Assembly (NCBI RefSeq): GCF_016735515.1
Contig: NZ_JAERQZ010000001.1
Span: 744,001 to 808,000 of the forward strand
From: Piscinibacter sp. HJYY11
Lineage (GTDB): Bacteria; Pseudomonadota; Gammaproteobacteria; Burkholderiales; Burkholderiaceae_C
Length of the DNA: 64,000 nt
Direction: 5' to 3'
The notes under the pieces were generated by a model. That model was not told where the DNA came from. It made no database searches and saw only the letters and a program-made list of their open reading frames with translations. Each line of letters begins with the position of its first letter. Positions within the stretch are counted from its first letter, which is position 1. Below, piece by piece: positions 21,028 to 32,527 of this stretch. The position numbers were made by a program, and so were the translations under genes.

Positions 21028-21064
21028 GCCAGCCTCGCTCTCAGGAGCGCCGGGGCACTTTCAA

Positions 21065-21430
21065 TCAGGCCGAAGCCTCCTGCTGGGGCGCCTTGCGGGC
21101 CTCGTCCTTTTCCACCGACTTCATCATCACCGACGGGCCGGTCTCGGCCTTGGTCTTGACGACGGTCAGGTGACGCAGCACGGCGTCGTTGAAGCGGAAG
21201 CCGGTCTCCAGTTCGCCGAGGACTTCCTTGCTGCATTCGATGTTGATGCAGAGGTAGTGGGCCTTGGCCAGCTTCTGGATCAGGTAAGCCATCTGGCGAC
21301 GGCCCCAGTCTTCCACGCGGTGCACCTTGCCACCACCATTGGTGACGATGCCCTTGTAGCGCTCCAGCATGGCCGGAACTTGTTCGCTCTGATCCGGATG
21401 GATGAGCAGGATGATTTCGTAATGACGCAT
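21065..21430 (-). CDS. rpsF: 30S ribosomal protein S6
   Basis: 121 residues from ATG 21430: [41 protein letters not shown] and YLCINIECS are standard S6 motifs. The frame is open 11 codons further upstream, but AAGGAG is positioned for ATG 21430 and the sequence matches the family start. The C-terminal tail is short and mixed-charge rather than the long poly-Glu tail seen in enterics. First gene of the S6-PriB-S18-L9 operon. Confidence 0.98.
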   Translation of the reverse strand: MRHYEIILLIHPDQSEQVPAMLERYKGIVTNGGGKVHRVEDWGRRQMAYLIQKLAKAHYLCINIECSKEVLGELETGFRFNDAVLRHLTVVKTKAETGPSVMMKSVEKDEARKAPQQEASA

Positions 21431-21441
21431 AGGACTCCTTC

Positions 21442-21462
21442 TGGTTTCCAGTGTGGAAGCCA
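21442..21462 (-). promoter_or_regulatory. Hairpin in the rpsF leader next to the ribosome-binding site
   Basis: On the mRNA strand TGGCTTCCA (21462-21454), loop CAC, TGGAAACCA (21450-21442), one internal C-A mismatch. It ends about three bases before AAGGAG. A -10-like TAGAAT lies at 21558-21553, so the leader may be about 120 bases; no good -35 was found. Confidence 0.35.
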
Positions 21463-21588
21463 CCCCGTAGGCGTCGTGTCTTCGGGCGCAACGCCTGGCA
21501 GGAGTGCCAAGCAGAATGCTCGTCGGACCGGGTGTGGCAAGGGAAGCCCGCGATTCTACTCTGAAACCGCCCTCAGGGCGCCAAGGCG

Positions 21589-23691
21589 CTACTGCGGCCG
21601 CCTCGGCAAGCGGATCGACGCCAGGAACTCGCCCGCCGCTTGCGGCCGCCCGGGCGTCAGCAGGCTCACGGCGACGGTGACCAGGAGACTGGCCGCCACC
21701 CCGAACACCCCCGCCGAGATCGGCTGGATGCCGAGCCAGAGATCGATCGGCGCCGCCACGTGAACGATGTCACGCATCCACGCCTCGTTGCGGACCATGT
21801 AGTACAGCGAGACCGACAGGCCGGCCACCATGCCGGCCACCGCGCCGATGGCGTTGGCCCGTTTCCAGAACACACCCAGCACCAGCGCCGGGAACAGAGC
21901 CGACGCCGCGATCGAGAACGCGGCCGACACCAGGAACACGATGTCGGCCGGCTTCTGCGCTGCCACCGCCGCCGCACTCAACGCCACCACCAGCAGCAGC
22001 ATCTTCGAGGTGGTGACCCGCCGGCTGTTGGACGCACGCGCGTCGACGACCTTGAAGTACACGTCGTGCGACAAGGCATTCGAGATGGTGAGCAGCAGGC
22101 CATCGGCCGTCGAGAGCGCCGCCGCCAGGGCCCCGGCCGCCACCATGCCCGACACGACGAAGGGCAGCCCCGCGATCTCGGGCGTGGCAAGCACCACCAT
22201 GTCGCTGCCGATGCGGATCTCGCCTAGCTGGAGGACCTTGTCGCCGTTGATGTCGCTCACGCTCAGGAGCCCGGGGTCGACCTTGGCCCAGTTGGCAATC
22301 CAGCCCGGCAGCTGGTCGAACGGTGTGCCGACCAGCACGTTGAACACCTCGAACTTGACCATCACCGCCAGCGCCGGGGCCGACAGGTACAACAGCAGGA
22401 TGAAGAACAGCGACCACGTCACCGACTGGCGTGCCTGGCGCACCGATGGTGTGGTGTAGCTGCGCGACAGCAGGTGCGGCAAGGCTGCGGTGCCGATGGT
22501 GAGGCAGAAGACGAGCGCGAGGAAGTTGCGTCGTGAGTCGTCGAAATCGCGCTGCTGCGCGGCCGTCCCTTTCGGGTCACCCGCGTAGGCGGTGCCGTGG
22601 GGCGGCAACCCGCCCAGCGGCTGCGCCCTCGCCTCTGCGGCCGCCTTGGCCTGCGACCAGACGCGTCGTGCCGTCTCGGCATCGCGAGGCAAGGCGAGCA
22701 AGGCTTTTTCCGCAGACTGGATGTGCGCGAGAGGCGCGTCTTCCGCCCGCAGTTGCTGTACACGCTTGCGCGCGATCTCCTGGTCACGCGCGAGTGCCGT
22801 CGGCACGTCCTTCAGCTTGGCCGCGTATTCCTCGGCCCGGGCCTTGTAGAGCGCGATCACCTCCAGCTCGCGCGGGTCGGCCCGCAGAGCCTGCTCACGC
22901 TCGGTCACCTTCTCCAGCTGCTGGCCATAGACCAGCTGGGGCACCGGCACGCCGGTCTGCTTGACCGACAACCAGAACACCGGCACCAGGAATGCCACCA
23001 CGAGCACGATGTACTGCGCCACCTGGGTCCACGTGACCGCGCGCATGCCGCCGAGAAACGAGCACACGAGGATGCCGCCCAGCCCGAGGAACACGCCGAT
23101 CTCGAAACCCACGCCGACGAGGTGGCTCGCGATCAGGCCGATCGCATAGATCTGGGCCACCACGTAGGTGAACGAGCACAGGATGGTCGCCAGCACGCCC
23201 ATCAGCCGCGGACCATGACTGCCGTAACGCGCGCCGAGGAAATCGGGGATCGTGTATTGGCCGAAGCTGCGAAGGTACGGCGCGAGCAGCAAGGCCACCA
23301 GGCAGTAGCCGCCCGTCCATCCCATGATGAACGCGAGGCCCGCATAGCCTTGCAGGTACATCGTGCCAGCGAGGCTGATGAACGAGGCGGCCGACATCCA
23401 GTCGGCCGCGGTCGCCATGCCGTTGTAGGCCGCCGGCACCCGTCTGCCGGCCACGTAGTACTCGTCTGCCTCCGAGGTGCGGCACAGCACCCCAATGCCG
23501 GCATACAGCAGCACGGTCGAGAGCAGGAAGATCGCGCCGATCCACCGGCGCGACATGCCCATCGCCTCCAGCCCGGCGAGGCCGGCGATGAAGAGCAGCA
23601 GCCCCAGCACATAGGCGCCATAGACCCGATTGAGCCGCCGAATGAACGCGGGCGAGCTCAGGTCATCGGATGCTGGAGAGGGGCCGGCCAT
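21589..23691 (-). CDS. Sodium:solute symporter, VC_2705 (large) subfamily
   Basis: 700-residue inner-membrane protein of the SSS superfamily, related to acetate/proline permeases. Typical segments: [28 protein letters not shown] (helix 2-3 region, residues about 77-105), [16 protein letters not shown]-like [12 protein letters not shown], and [20 protein letters not shown] with [19 protein letters not shown]. About 150 residues of hydrophilic, Ala/Glu/Arg-rich probable coiled coil (about 245-395) interrupt the core, as is usual for this large subfamily, and a later loop at 480-491 has an EF-hand-like pattern. Substrate unknown; a short organic acid is a family-based guess. ppsA lies 74 bases upstream on the same strand, suggesting a possible link to carboxylate use. 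Confidence 0.87.
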   Translation of the reverse strand: MAGPSPASDDLSSPAFIRRLNRVYGAYVLGLLLFIAGLAGLEAMGMSRRWIGAIFLLSTVLLYAGIGVLCRTSEADEYYVAGRRVPAAYNGMATAADWMSAASFISLAGTMYLQGYAGLAFIMGWTGGYCLVALLLAPYLRSFGQYTIPDFLGARYGSHGPRLMGVLATILCSFTYVVAQIYAIGLIASHLVGVGFEIGVFLGLGGILVCSFLGGMRAVTWTQVAQYIVLVVAFLVPVFWLSVKQTGVPVPQLVYGQQLEKVTEREQALRADPRELEVIALYKARAEEYAAKLKDVPTALARDQEIARKRVQQLRAEDAPLAHIQSAEKALLALPRDAETARRVWSQAKAAAEARAQPLGGLPPHGTAYAGDPKGTAAQQRDFDDSRRNFLALVFCLTIGTAALPHLLSRSYTTPSVRQARQSVTWSLFFILLLYLSAPALAVMVKFEVFNVLVGTPFDQLPGWIANWAKVDPGLLSVSDINGDKVLQLGEIRIGSDMVVLATPEIAGLPFVVSGMVAAGALAAALSTADGLLLTISNALSHDVYFKVVDARASNSRRVTTSKMLLLVVALSAAAVAAQKPADIVFLVSAAFSIAASALFPALVLGVFWKRANAIGAVAGMVAGLSVSLYYMVRNEAWMRDIVHVAAPIDLWLGIQPISAGVFGVAASLLVTVAVSLLTPGRPQAAGEFLASIRLPRRPQ

Positions 23692-23765
23692 GGCGGGCCA
23701 TTCTCACGGGGCGCAGCGGCCCCGTGCCATCCTCATCTACCCTCGACGGGAGTGCTGTTGCGCGA

Positions 23766-26165
<2,400 letters not shown>

Positions 26166-26374
26166 GGGAAAGCTCCGTGATGTTGGTAAACCGGTGCTTC
26201 CCAGCGGGGCCGCGAGCCGATCAAGGGCTCCAGCGGCGAGGCGACTCGCTGCGTATCGAGTTGTGGTTGGAGTGCAGGCGGTGGCATGCGTGGTGCGACT
26301 GGGAAGAGTCTGAAAAGATTCTAGGCCCGATTTGCCTATGATCGACCCCCTCACTCCACGGGCCGAGATTCCAT

Positions 26375-27193
26375 ATGCCGAACCGCACTGTGTACTTTGT
26401 CTCTGACGGCACCGGCATCACGGCCGAAACCTTCGGCAACTCGATCCTGGCGCAGTTCCCGGGCAAGCCGCGCCACGTGCGCCGACCCTTCATCGACACC
26501 CTGGACAAGGCCCACCAGGTGGTGCGCGAGGTCAACCAGACGGCCGAGCTCGAAGGTGTACGCCCGGTCGTTTTCCTGACCCTGGTCGACCCGGACATGC
26601 TGGGCGTGCTCAAGGCCAGCAAGGGCATGGTGCTGGACATGTTCAACACCTTCATCGAGCCGCTGGAGGCCGAGTTCGGCGTCAAGTCGAACCACCGCAT
26701 CGGGCGCTTCGCCGATGTGTCGAAGAGCCAGGAGTACACCGACCGCATCGAGGCCATCAACTTCTCGCTCGCGCACGACGACGGCCAGTCGGCGAAGAAC
26801 CTGGAGCAGGCGGACGTGATCCTCGTCGGCGTGAGCCGCAGCGGCAAGACGCCCACCTCGCTCTACCTCGCCATGCAGCACGGCATCAAGGCGGCCAACT
26901 ACCCGCTGATCCCCGAAGACTTCGAGCGCAACGAGCTGCCCAAGAGCCTGGCGCCGCACAAGGCCAAGTGCTTCGGGCTGACCATCGCGCCAGAACGACT
27001 GGCCGAGATCCGCAACGAGCGCCGGCCGAACAGCCAGTACGCCAATCTCGAGAACTGCAAGCGCGAGGTGGCCCAGGCCGAAAGCATGATGCGTCGCGAA
27101 GGCATCTCGTGGCTGTCGTCCACGCACAAGTCGATCGAAGAGATCGCGACCACCATCCTGCGCGACATCCGGCCGGATCGGCTGATGTACTGA
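26375..27193 (+). CDS. ppsR: PEP synthase regulatory protein (kinase/pyrophosphorylase)
   Basis: 272 residues of the DUF299/PSRP family, which inactivates PEP synthase by ADP-dependent phosphorylation of a Thr next to the catalytic His and reactivates it by Pi-dependent removal. Visible: [20 protein letters not shown] at the N-terminus, P-loop [15 protein letters not shown] (about 151-165), NYPLIPEDF and the C-terminal [18 protein letters not shown]. Divergent from ppsA across 209 bases, the usual pairing. It ends 6 bases before the convergent methyltransferase gene. Confidence 0.96.
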   Translation: MPNRTVYFVSDGTGITAETFGNSILAQFPGKPRHVRRPFIDTLDKAHQVVREVNQTAELEGVRPVVFLTLVDPDMLGVLKASKGMVLDMFNTFIEPLEAEFGVKSNHRIGRFADVSKSQEYTDRIEAINFSLAHDDGQSAKNLEQADVILVGVSRSGKTPTSLYLAMQHGIKAANYPLIPEDFERNELPKSLAPHKAKCFGLTIAPERLAEIRNERRPNSQYANLENCKREVAQAESMMRREGISWLSSTHKSIEEIATTILRDIRPDRLMY

Positions 27194-27199
27194 CGGCCG

Positions 27200-27973
27200 T
27201 CAGAGCCGCTGGCGGGTTGATTCGTAGAGGCAGATCGCCGCGGCAGCGCCGACGTTCAGCGATTCCTCCCCGCCCGGCTGCGGAATGCGCAGCGTCTGTA
27301 CGCAGCGCGCGGCCAACCCGGCCGACATGCCCTGCCCTTCGTGGCCCATCACCCAGGCGCAGGGCCAGGGCAAGTCGACTTCATGCAAGGCCTGGGGTGC
27401 GTGGGAACTGGTGCCGAGCAACGGCGACCTCAGCGCGTCGAGGTCGCCCTCGGCCACCTGCTCGACGAGGTTGAGTCCGAAATGCGCACCCATGCCAGCG
27501 CGCAGCACCTTGCCCGACCAGAGCGCTGCGGTTCCCTTGAGCGCAATGCACTGCGTGAAGCCGAACGCCGCCGCGGTGCGCAGAACGGTGCCCACGTTGC
27601 CGGCATCCTGCAGGCGGTCGAGGATGACGGTCGGCGAAAGCGGCTGGATCGCACCCTTGTCCGACCACGGCAACACGAACCCCAGCGGGGCCGGCGATTC
27701 GAGCGTGCTGAGCGCCGCCATCAGCGAGAGCGGAATGACGATCACGACATCGGCGGCACGGGCCAGCTCGCGCAAGGCCGGCTGCTCCCAGGCAGCCTCG
27801 GTGATCACCGCCTGTGCAGGTCGCCCACCGCGCTTGAGGAACGCATCGCACAGGTGATCCCCTTCGACCCACAGCTGGCCGAGCTTGCGATAGGCAGCAG
27901 GCTCGGCTGCGAGCTTGCGCAGCTTCACGAGCAGCGGGTTGTCACGCGAGGTGACGACCCTGGGCTCACTCAT
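27200..27973 (-). CDS. TrmH/SpoU-family RNA 2'-O-ribose methyltransferase
   Basis: 257 residues from ATG 27973, overlapping the end of rnhB by 8 bases. An N-terminal substrate-binding domain ([27 protein letters not shown]) precedes the knotted SpoU methyltransferase domain (about 105-255) with [31 protein letters not shown] and [14 protein letters not shown], the three SAM-binding motifs. The layout resembles RlmB/TsnR-type enzymes that methylate rRNA or tRNA; the target nucleotide cannot be told. Last gene of the long lpx cluster. Confidence 0.88.
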   Translation of the reverse strand: MSEPRVVTSRDNPLLVKLRKLAAEPAAYRKLGQLWVEGDHLCDAFLKRGGRPAQAVITEAAWEQPALRELARAADVVIVIPLSLMAALSTLESPAPLGFVLPWSDKGAIQPLSPTVILDRLQDAGNVGTVLRTAAAFGFTQCIALKGTAALWSGKVLRAGMGAHFGLNLVEQVAEGDLDALRSPLLGTSSHAPQALHEVDLPWPCAWVMGHEGQGMSAGLAARCVQTLRIPQPGGEESLNVGAAAAICLYESTRQRL

Positions 27974-28598
27974 CCCACGGCCCTTCGAGCGCCTCACGCA
28001 CCGGCGCGAAGGAGCGCCGGTGGTGGACGCAGGCACCGTGCGCCTTGAGCGCCGCCAGGTGCTCGGCCGTCGCGTAGCCCTTGTGGCCGTCGAAGCCGTA
28101 CTGCGGGTGCTCCTCGTGCAGGGCGAGGCACAGCCGGTCGCGGTGAACCTTGGCCAGGATGGACGCCGCCGAGATCGCTTTCACCTTGGCGTCGCCCTTC
28201 ACGATGGCTTCGGCCGCCATCTTGAGCACGGGCAGCCGGTTGCCGTCGACGAGCACCTTGCCGGGCTTGAGGCGCAGCCCTTCGACGGCGCGCTTCATCG
28301 CCAGCATGGTGGCGTGCAGGATGTTGAGCTGGTCAATCTCTTCCACCGAGGCCTCCGCGACGGAGCAGCACAGGGCCTTGGCGCGGATCTCGTCGTAGAG
28401 CCGCTCCCGCACGAGGGGCGAGATCACCTTCGAGTCTTTCAGGCCGCGGATCGGCTTCAGGTCGTCGAGGATGACGGCAGCGGCGACCACCGGCCCGGCC
28501 AGCGGGCCGCGACCGGCTTCGTCGACGCCGGCGATCAGACCCATGACGTCGAAGCTCAGGCCGAGCTGTTCAGGCACGGAGGACTTTTTCGATGGCAT
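27966..28598 (-). CDS. rnhB: Ribonuclease HII
   Basis: Removes ribonucleotides from DNA duplexes, 210 residues if started at ATG 28598. Catalytic acids lie in [13 protein letters not shown] (Asp, Glu), [10 protein letters not shown] (Asp) and [12 protein letters not shown] (Asp). The start is uncertain: ATG 28598 overlaps lpxB by 29 bases, GTG 28577 by 8 bases, and ATG 28544 lies 25 bases after lpxB. I prefer one of the first two because the residues EQLGLSFD before the catalytic core look like the N-terminus of related proteins. Downstream of lpxB as in many proteobacteria. Confidence 0.93.
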   Translation of the reverse strand: MPSKKSSVPEQLGLSFDVMGLIAGVDEAGRGPLAGPVVAAAVILDDLKPIRGLKDSKVISPLVRERLYDEIRAKALCCSVAEASVEEIDQLNILHATMLAMKRAVEGLRLKPGKVLVDGNRLPVLKMAAEAIVKGDAKVKAISAASILAKVHRDRLCLALHEEHPQYGFDGHKGYATAEHLAALKAHGACVHHRRSFAPVREALEGPWDE

Positions 28599-29718
28599 CG
28601 GTGGCGGCTTGGGCGGTGTTGCAGCGCAGTTGCAGGTGCAGGCCCTCGAAGCGGCTGACGAGCGAGGCACATGCCTCTGGGTCGTCGAGCCAGCGGAAGG
28701 CGGCACGGGCCAGATTGTCGGGGGTGGCCTCACCCTGCAGCAACTCCGGCACGGCAAAGTCGCGCAACAGGATGTTGGGCAGGCCTACCCACGGCTGGTA
28801 GGCCATGCGCTTCATCAGCTGGTAGGTCAGCCAGTGCATGACGTAGGTGATGACCATGGGCCGCTTGAAAAGCGCGGCCTCGAGCGTGGCGGTACCGCTG
28901 GCGATGAGCGTGACGTCACAGGCGGCGAGCGCCTGATGTGACATGCCGTCGAGCACCTGCACGTCGGCCGACGGCGCGTATTGCGCCACCAGGGGGTCGA
29001 TCATCGGTCGCAGGCTCGGGACGGCCGGCAGCACGAAGCGCAGGCCCGGGCGCTCGCGCTTCATCAACTGCGCAGCGGCGAGCACGCGCGGCGCGTTGTA
29101 CTGGATCTCGGAGCGGCGACTCCCAGGCAGCAAGGCCACCACCTGGGAATCGTCGTCCAGGCCGAGCGCCGCTCGCGACGCCGCCCGCGGCACCGCGACC
29201 GGAATCGCGTCGGCCAGCGGGTGCCCGACGTAGCTCGCGGCAATGCCGTGCTTCGCATAGATTTCGGGCTCGAACGGGAAGATGCACAACACATGGTCGG
29301 CGGCCGCACGGATCTTTTCGATGCGCTTCCCACGCCAGGCCCAGATCGACGGGCTGATGAAGTGCACGGTCTTGATGCCAGCCGACTTGAGGCGGGTCTC
29401 GAGGCCGAGGTTGAAGTCGGGGGCGTCCACGCCGATGAAGGCATCGGGCCGCTCTTTCAGCAGGCGATCGCCGAGCGCGTTGCGGATGCCCACCAGCTCA
29501 CGATAGTGGCGGAGCACCTCGACGTAGCCGCGCACCGCCAGCTTCTCGTGCGGCCACCACGCGTCGAAGCCGTGCTCGGCCATGCGTGGGCCGCCGATGC
29601 CGAAGGTCGACAGCCCGGGCCAGCGGCCCTTCAGCCCGCCGAGCAGCAAACCCGCGAGCAGGTCGCCCGACGCTTCGCCGGCGACCATCCCCAGGCGGGG
29701 GCCTGTCGTCGAACTCAT
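28570..29718 (-). CDS. lpxB: Lipid-A-disaccharide synthase
   Basis: Glycosyltransferase that joins UDP-2,3-diacylglucosamine and lipid X to give the lipid A disaccharide on the inner membrane. 382 residues; [17 protein letters not shown] at the N-terminus, [47 protein letters not shown] and [10 protein letters not shown] are LpxB signatures, and the C-terminal half has [18 protein letters not shown], the nucleotide-sugar binding part. Starts 14 bases after lpxA. Confidence 0.97.
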   Translation of the reverse strand: MSSTTGPRLGMVAGEASGDLLAGLLLGGLKGRWPGLSTFGIGGPRMAEHGFDAWWPHEKLAVRGYVEVLRHYRELVGIRNALGDRLLKERPDAFIGVDAPDFNLGLETRLKSAGIKTVHFISPSIWAWRGKRIEKIRAAADHVLCIFPFEPEIYAKHGIAASYVGHPLADAIPVAVPRAASRAALGLDDDSQVVALLPGSRRSEIQYNAPRVLAAAQLMKRERPGLRFVLPAVPSLRPMIDPLVAQYAPSADVQVLDGMSHQALAACDVTLIASGTATLEAALFKRPMVITYVMHWLTYQLMKRMAYQPWVGLPNILLRDFAVPELLQGEATPDNLARAAFRWLDDPEACASLVSRFEGLHLQLRCNTAQAATDAIEKVLRA

Positions 29719-29732
29719 CGATCGCCCGCCGC

Positions 29733-30515
29733 TCAGCGCACGAGGCCGCGGGTGGAGCCGGCAAGGAAGTCCAGCATGGTCTGGACGTCCTCGTCACCGC
29801 CCTGCCCTCGCAGGCCTTCAATGTCGGCCTTGGCCTGCTCCAGCGTGGCACCGCTGCGGAAGATCAGCTTGTGCATCTGGCGGATTAGGCGCTGGCGCTC
29901 CTCGCTGAAGCCGCGGCGCTTGAGGCCGGTCAGGTTGACCGCGCGCACCGCCAGCGGATTGCCGTCGACGGTCATGAAGGGCGCAACGTCCTGCGCCACA
30001 TGGCCCTGGAAGCCGATCATCGAGTGCGCCCCAACGTGCACGAACTGGTGCACGCCGGACAGGCCGCCGATCACCGCCCAATCGCCCACGTGCACATGGC
30101 CCGCGAGCGTCACGTTGTTGGCCAGCACCGTGTGGCTGCCCAGGCGCACGTCGTGCGCGAGGTGCACGTAGGCCATGATCCAGTTGTCGTTGCCGACGCG
30201 GGTGACGCCCTGCTCCTTGAAGGTGCCGGTGTTCAGGGTGCAGAACTCGCGGATGGTGTTGCGGTCCCCGATCACGAGCTGGGTGACCTCGCCCCCGTGC
30301 GACATGTCCTGCGGCATCGCGCCGATGGATCCGAACTGGTAGAACTTGTTGTCGCGCCCGATCGTCGTGCGGCCTTCGATCACGCAGTGCGGGCCCACGG
30401 TGGTGCCTTCGCCGATGCGCACCTCGGGGCCGATCACCGCGTAGGGCCCCACCGTCACCGAGCTGGCGAGCTCAGCCTTGGGGTCGACGATCGCGGTGGG
30501 GTGGATGTTCGCCAT
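29733..30515 (-). CDS. lpxA: UDP-N-acetylglucosamine O-acyltransferase
   Basis: First step of lipid A synthesis: moves 3-hydroxyacyl from ACP to UDP-GlcNAc. 260 residues. Residues 1-190 are hexapeptide repeats of the left-handed beta helix ([39 protein letters not shown]), with catalytic His121 in [10 protein letters not shown], followed by [15 protein letters not shown] and [13 protein letters not shown]; the C-terminal part is helical. Between fabZ and lpxB as expected; 15 bases after fabZ. Confidence 0.98.
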   Translation of the reverse strand: MANIHPTAIVDPKAELASSVTVGPYAVIGPEVRIGEGTTVGPHCVIEGRTTIGRDNKFYQFGSIGAMPQDMSHGGEVTQLVIGDRNTIREFCTLNTGTFKEQGVTRVGNDNWIMAYVHLAHDVRLGSHTVLANNVTLAGHVHVGDWAVIGGLSGVHQFVHVGAHSMIGFQGHVAQDVAPFMTVDGNPLAVRAVNLTGLKRRGFSEERQRLIRQMHKLIFRSGATLEQAKADIEGLRGQGGDEDVQTMLDFLAGSTRGLVR

Positions 30516-30530
30516 CGCGAGCCCTTCCGG

Positions 30531-30971
30531 TCAGGCGATGCGACGCATCGTGCAGGTCAGCTGGGCTTCGACGGCCAGTTCCCCGCCCACCAGGCCACGC
30601 GCGGCAAAGCGGCAGACGCCGGCCTTCATGCGGTCGAGGTCGACTTCGAGCACCAGCTGGTCACCCGGCTCCACCGGGCGCTTGAAGCGCGCGCCGTCGA
30701 TGCCGGCGAAATAGAAGACGGTCTGGTCGTCGAGTTGGATGCCCATCGTCTCGATGGCCAGGATGGCGGCCGCCTGGGCCAGCGCCTCCAGCATCAGCAC
30801 ACCCGGCATCACCGGGCGGTGCGGAAAGTGGCCGTTGAAGTAAGGCTCGTTGATGCTGACGTTCTTGATGGCCTGGATGCGCTTGTTCTTCTCGAGCGAC
30901 ACCACCCGGTCCACCAGCAGGATGGGGTAGCGGTGAGGCAGCGTCTTCAGGATTTGGTGGATGTCCATCAT
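30531..30971 (-). CDS. fabZ: 3-hydroxyacyl-[acyl-carrier-protein] dehydratase
   Basis: Hot-dog-fold dehydratase of fatty acid elongation, 146 residues. Starts [20 protein letters not shown]; catalytic His48 ([12 protein letters not shown]) and Glu62 (LMLEALAQ) are in place. The gene starts 5 bases after lpxD; a second ATG directly follows the first, so the exact start may be one codon later. Placement between lpxD and lpxA couples phospholipid and lipid A acyl supply. Confidence 0.97.
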   Translation of the reverse strand: MMDIHQILKTLPHRYPILLVDRVVSLEKNKRIQAIKNVSINEPYFNGHFPHRPVMPGVLMLEALAQAAAILAIETMGIQLDDQTVFYFAGIDGARFKRPVEPGDQLVLEVDLDRMKAGVCRFAARGLVGGELAVEAQLTCTMRRIA

Positions 30972-30976
30972 GGTCG

Positions 30977-32005
30977 TCAAGGAGTCTTCTTTTCGAGGGC
31001 GCGCAGGCGCTCTCTCAGTGCATGCAGATTGCGCAGCGTGGCGGCATTCTTTTCCCAGGTCGCATTGTCGTCCATGGGAAAGAGGCCGCTGTAGGTGCCC
31101 GGCTTGAGGATCGAGCGGGTGACCGCCGTGCACGACGAGATCACGGTGCCGTCGCAGATCTTCAGATGGCCGGTGATCATGGCCGCGCCGCCGATGATGC
31201 AGCGACTGCCGATGATCGAGCTGCCGGCGATGCCGGTGCAGCCCGCAATGGCCGTGTGCGCCCCGATGCGGCAGTTGTGGCCGATCTGGACCAGGTTGTC
31301 GATCTTCACGCCGTCTTCGATGACGGTGTCGTCGAGCGCGCCGCGGTCGATGCAGGTGTTGGCGCCGATCTCGACGTCGTTGCCGATGCGCACGTTGCCC
31401 AACTGCTCGATCTTGACCGCCCCGCTCGGGCTGGCCGCGAAGCCGAAGCCGTCGGCGCCCAGCACGACGCCGCTGTGCACGATGCCGCGGGCGCCGATCT
31501 GCGTGCCGAACATCAGGCTGACGCGCGGTGCGAGGCGGGTGCCCCAGCCGACCCGGGCGTCGCGGCCGATGAAGCTGTGGGCGCCGATGACCGCGTCTTC
31601 CTCGACCACGGCCCCGGCTTCGACTACGACGAAGGGGCCGATGCTGGCGGACCGGGCGACCTGCGCCGCCGGGTCGATGACGGCGCTTGGATGGATGCCC
31701 GGCAGGTCGGGCGGGCGGGTGCGCGCCGCCCACCACTGCGTGAGGTGCGCGAACGAGAGGTAGGCATCGGCCGTCACCAGCGTCGCACCACGGGCGATGG
31801 CGGCATCACGGGACGCAGGCCCGACGATCACGCAGCCCGCGTGGGAGCCGGCCAGCTGGCTGTGGTATTTGGGATTGGAGAGGAAGGAGATGGTGGAAGG
31901 CGTGGCGCCTTCGAGGGGACCGATGCGCGTGATCCGCAGTCCCGGGTCACCGATCAGCTCGCCGCCAAGATGTGCGGCGATCTCACCCAGCGTGGCGTCG
32001 GCCAC
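30977..32005 (-). CDS. lpxD: UDP-3-O-(3-hydroxyacyl)glucosamine N-acyltransferase
   Basis: Third step of lipid A synthesis. 342 residues starting at GTG. The N-terminal uridine-binding domain (about 1-100) precedes hexapeptide repeats ([38 protein letters not shown]), with the catalytic His in [20 protein letters not shown], and a C-terminal helix. Starts three bases after skp ends, so translational coupling is likely. Confidence 0.96.
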   Translation of the reverse strand: MADATLGEIAAHLGGELIGDPGLRITRIGPLEGATPSTISFLSNPKYHSQLAGSHAGCVIVGPASRDAAIARGATLVTADAYLSFAHLTQWWAARTRPPDLPGIHPSAVIDPAAQVARSASIGPFVVVEAGAVVEEDAVIGAHSFIGRDARVGWGTRLAPRVSLMFGTQIGARGIVHSGVVLGADGFGFAASPSGAVKIEQLGNVRIGNDVEIGANTCIDRGALDDTVIEDGVKIDNLVQIGHNCRIGAHTAIAGCTGIAGSSIIGSRCIIGGAAMITGHLKICDGTVISSCTAVTRSILKPGTYSGLFPMDDNATWEKNAATLRNLHALRERLRALEKKTP

Positions 32006-32008
32006 CGA

Positions 32009-32527
32009 TCACTTTCCGCCCTGGGTGTTGAGCATCTTGATCACCCGCTCGGTGATGTCGATGCGCGGGCTGGCATGGAAGGCCTCCTGGACGACCAGGT
32101 CATAGCGTTCCTGCTCGGCGATCTGGCGCACCGCGATCAGCACACGCTCGCGCAGGGCGATCATCTCGTCGTTGCGGCGCTGCGCCAGGTCTTCGCGGTA
32201 CGCGCGCTGCTTGCGCTGGAGCTCGCGGTCCTGGTCGATCAGCTCGCGCTGGCGGCGGTCACGCTCCGCATCGGGCAGCGTGGGGCTTTCGCGGTCGAGC
32301 TTGGTGGCTGCAGCCTTGAGCTTGCTCGTGAGCTCGTTGATCTCTTTCTCGCGGCGACTGACCTCGGCTTCGAACTTCACCCAGCCGGCCTGAGCGGGCA
32401 AGGCATCGCGCATGACCTTGTCGCTGTTGACGTAGGCGACTCTCAGTTCCTGCGCTTGTGCGCCACAGGCCGCCACGACCAGGCAGGCAGCAGAGAGCAC
32501 CGACTTGAGAGAAGAAGAGCTGCTCAT
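32009..32527 (-). CDS. skp: OmpH/Skp-family periplasmic chaperone
   Basis: Holds unfolded outer-membrane proteins in the periplasm for BamA. 172 residues; signal peptide with hydrophobic core VLSAACLVVAAC and likely cleavage after AQA (about residue 25), then RVAYVNSDKVM, the conserved OmpH strand, followed by long charged helices (VSRREKEINELTSKLKAAA, ERDRRQRELIDQDRELQRKQ) and a C-terminal YDLVVQEAFHASPRIDIT strand. The start codon overlaps the bamA stop by one base (TAATG). Confidence 0.95.
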   Translation of the reverse strand: MSSSSSLKSVLSAACLVVAACGAQAQELRVAYVNSDKVMRDALPAQAGWVKFEAEVSRREKEINELTSKLKAAATKLDRESPTLPDAERDRRQRELIDQDRELQRKQRAYREDLAQRRNDEMIALRERVLIAVRQIAEQERYDLVVQEAFHASPRIDITERVIKMLNTQGGK

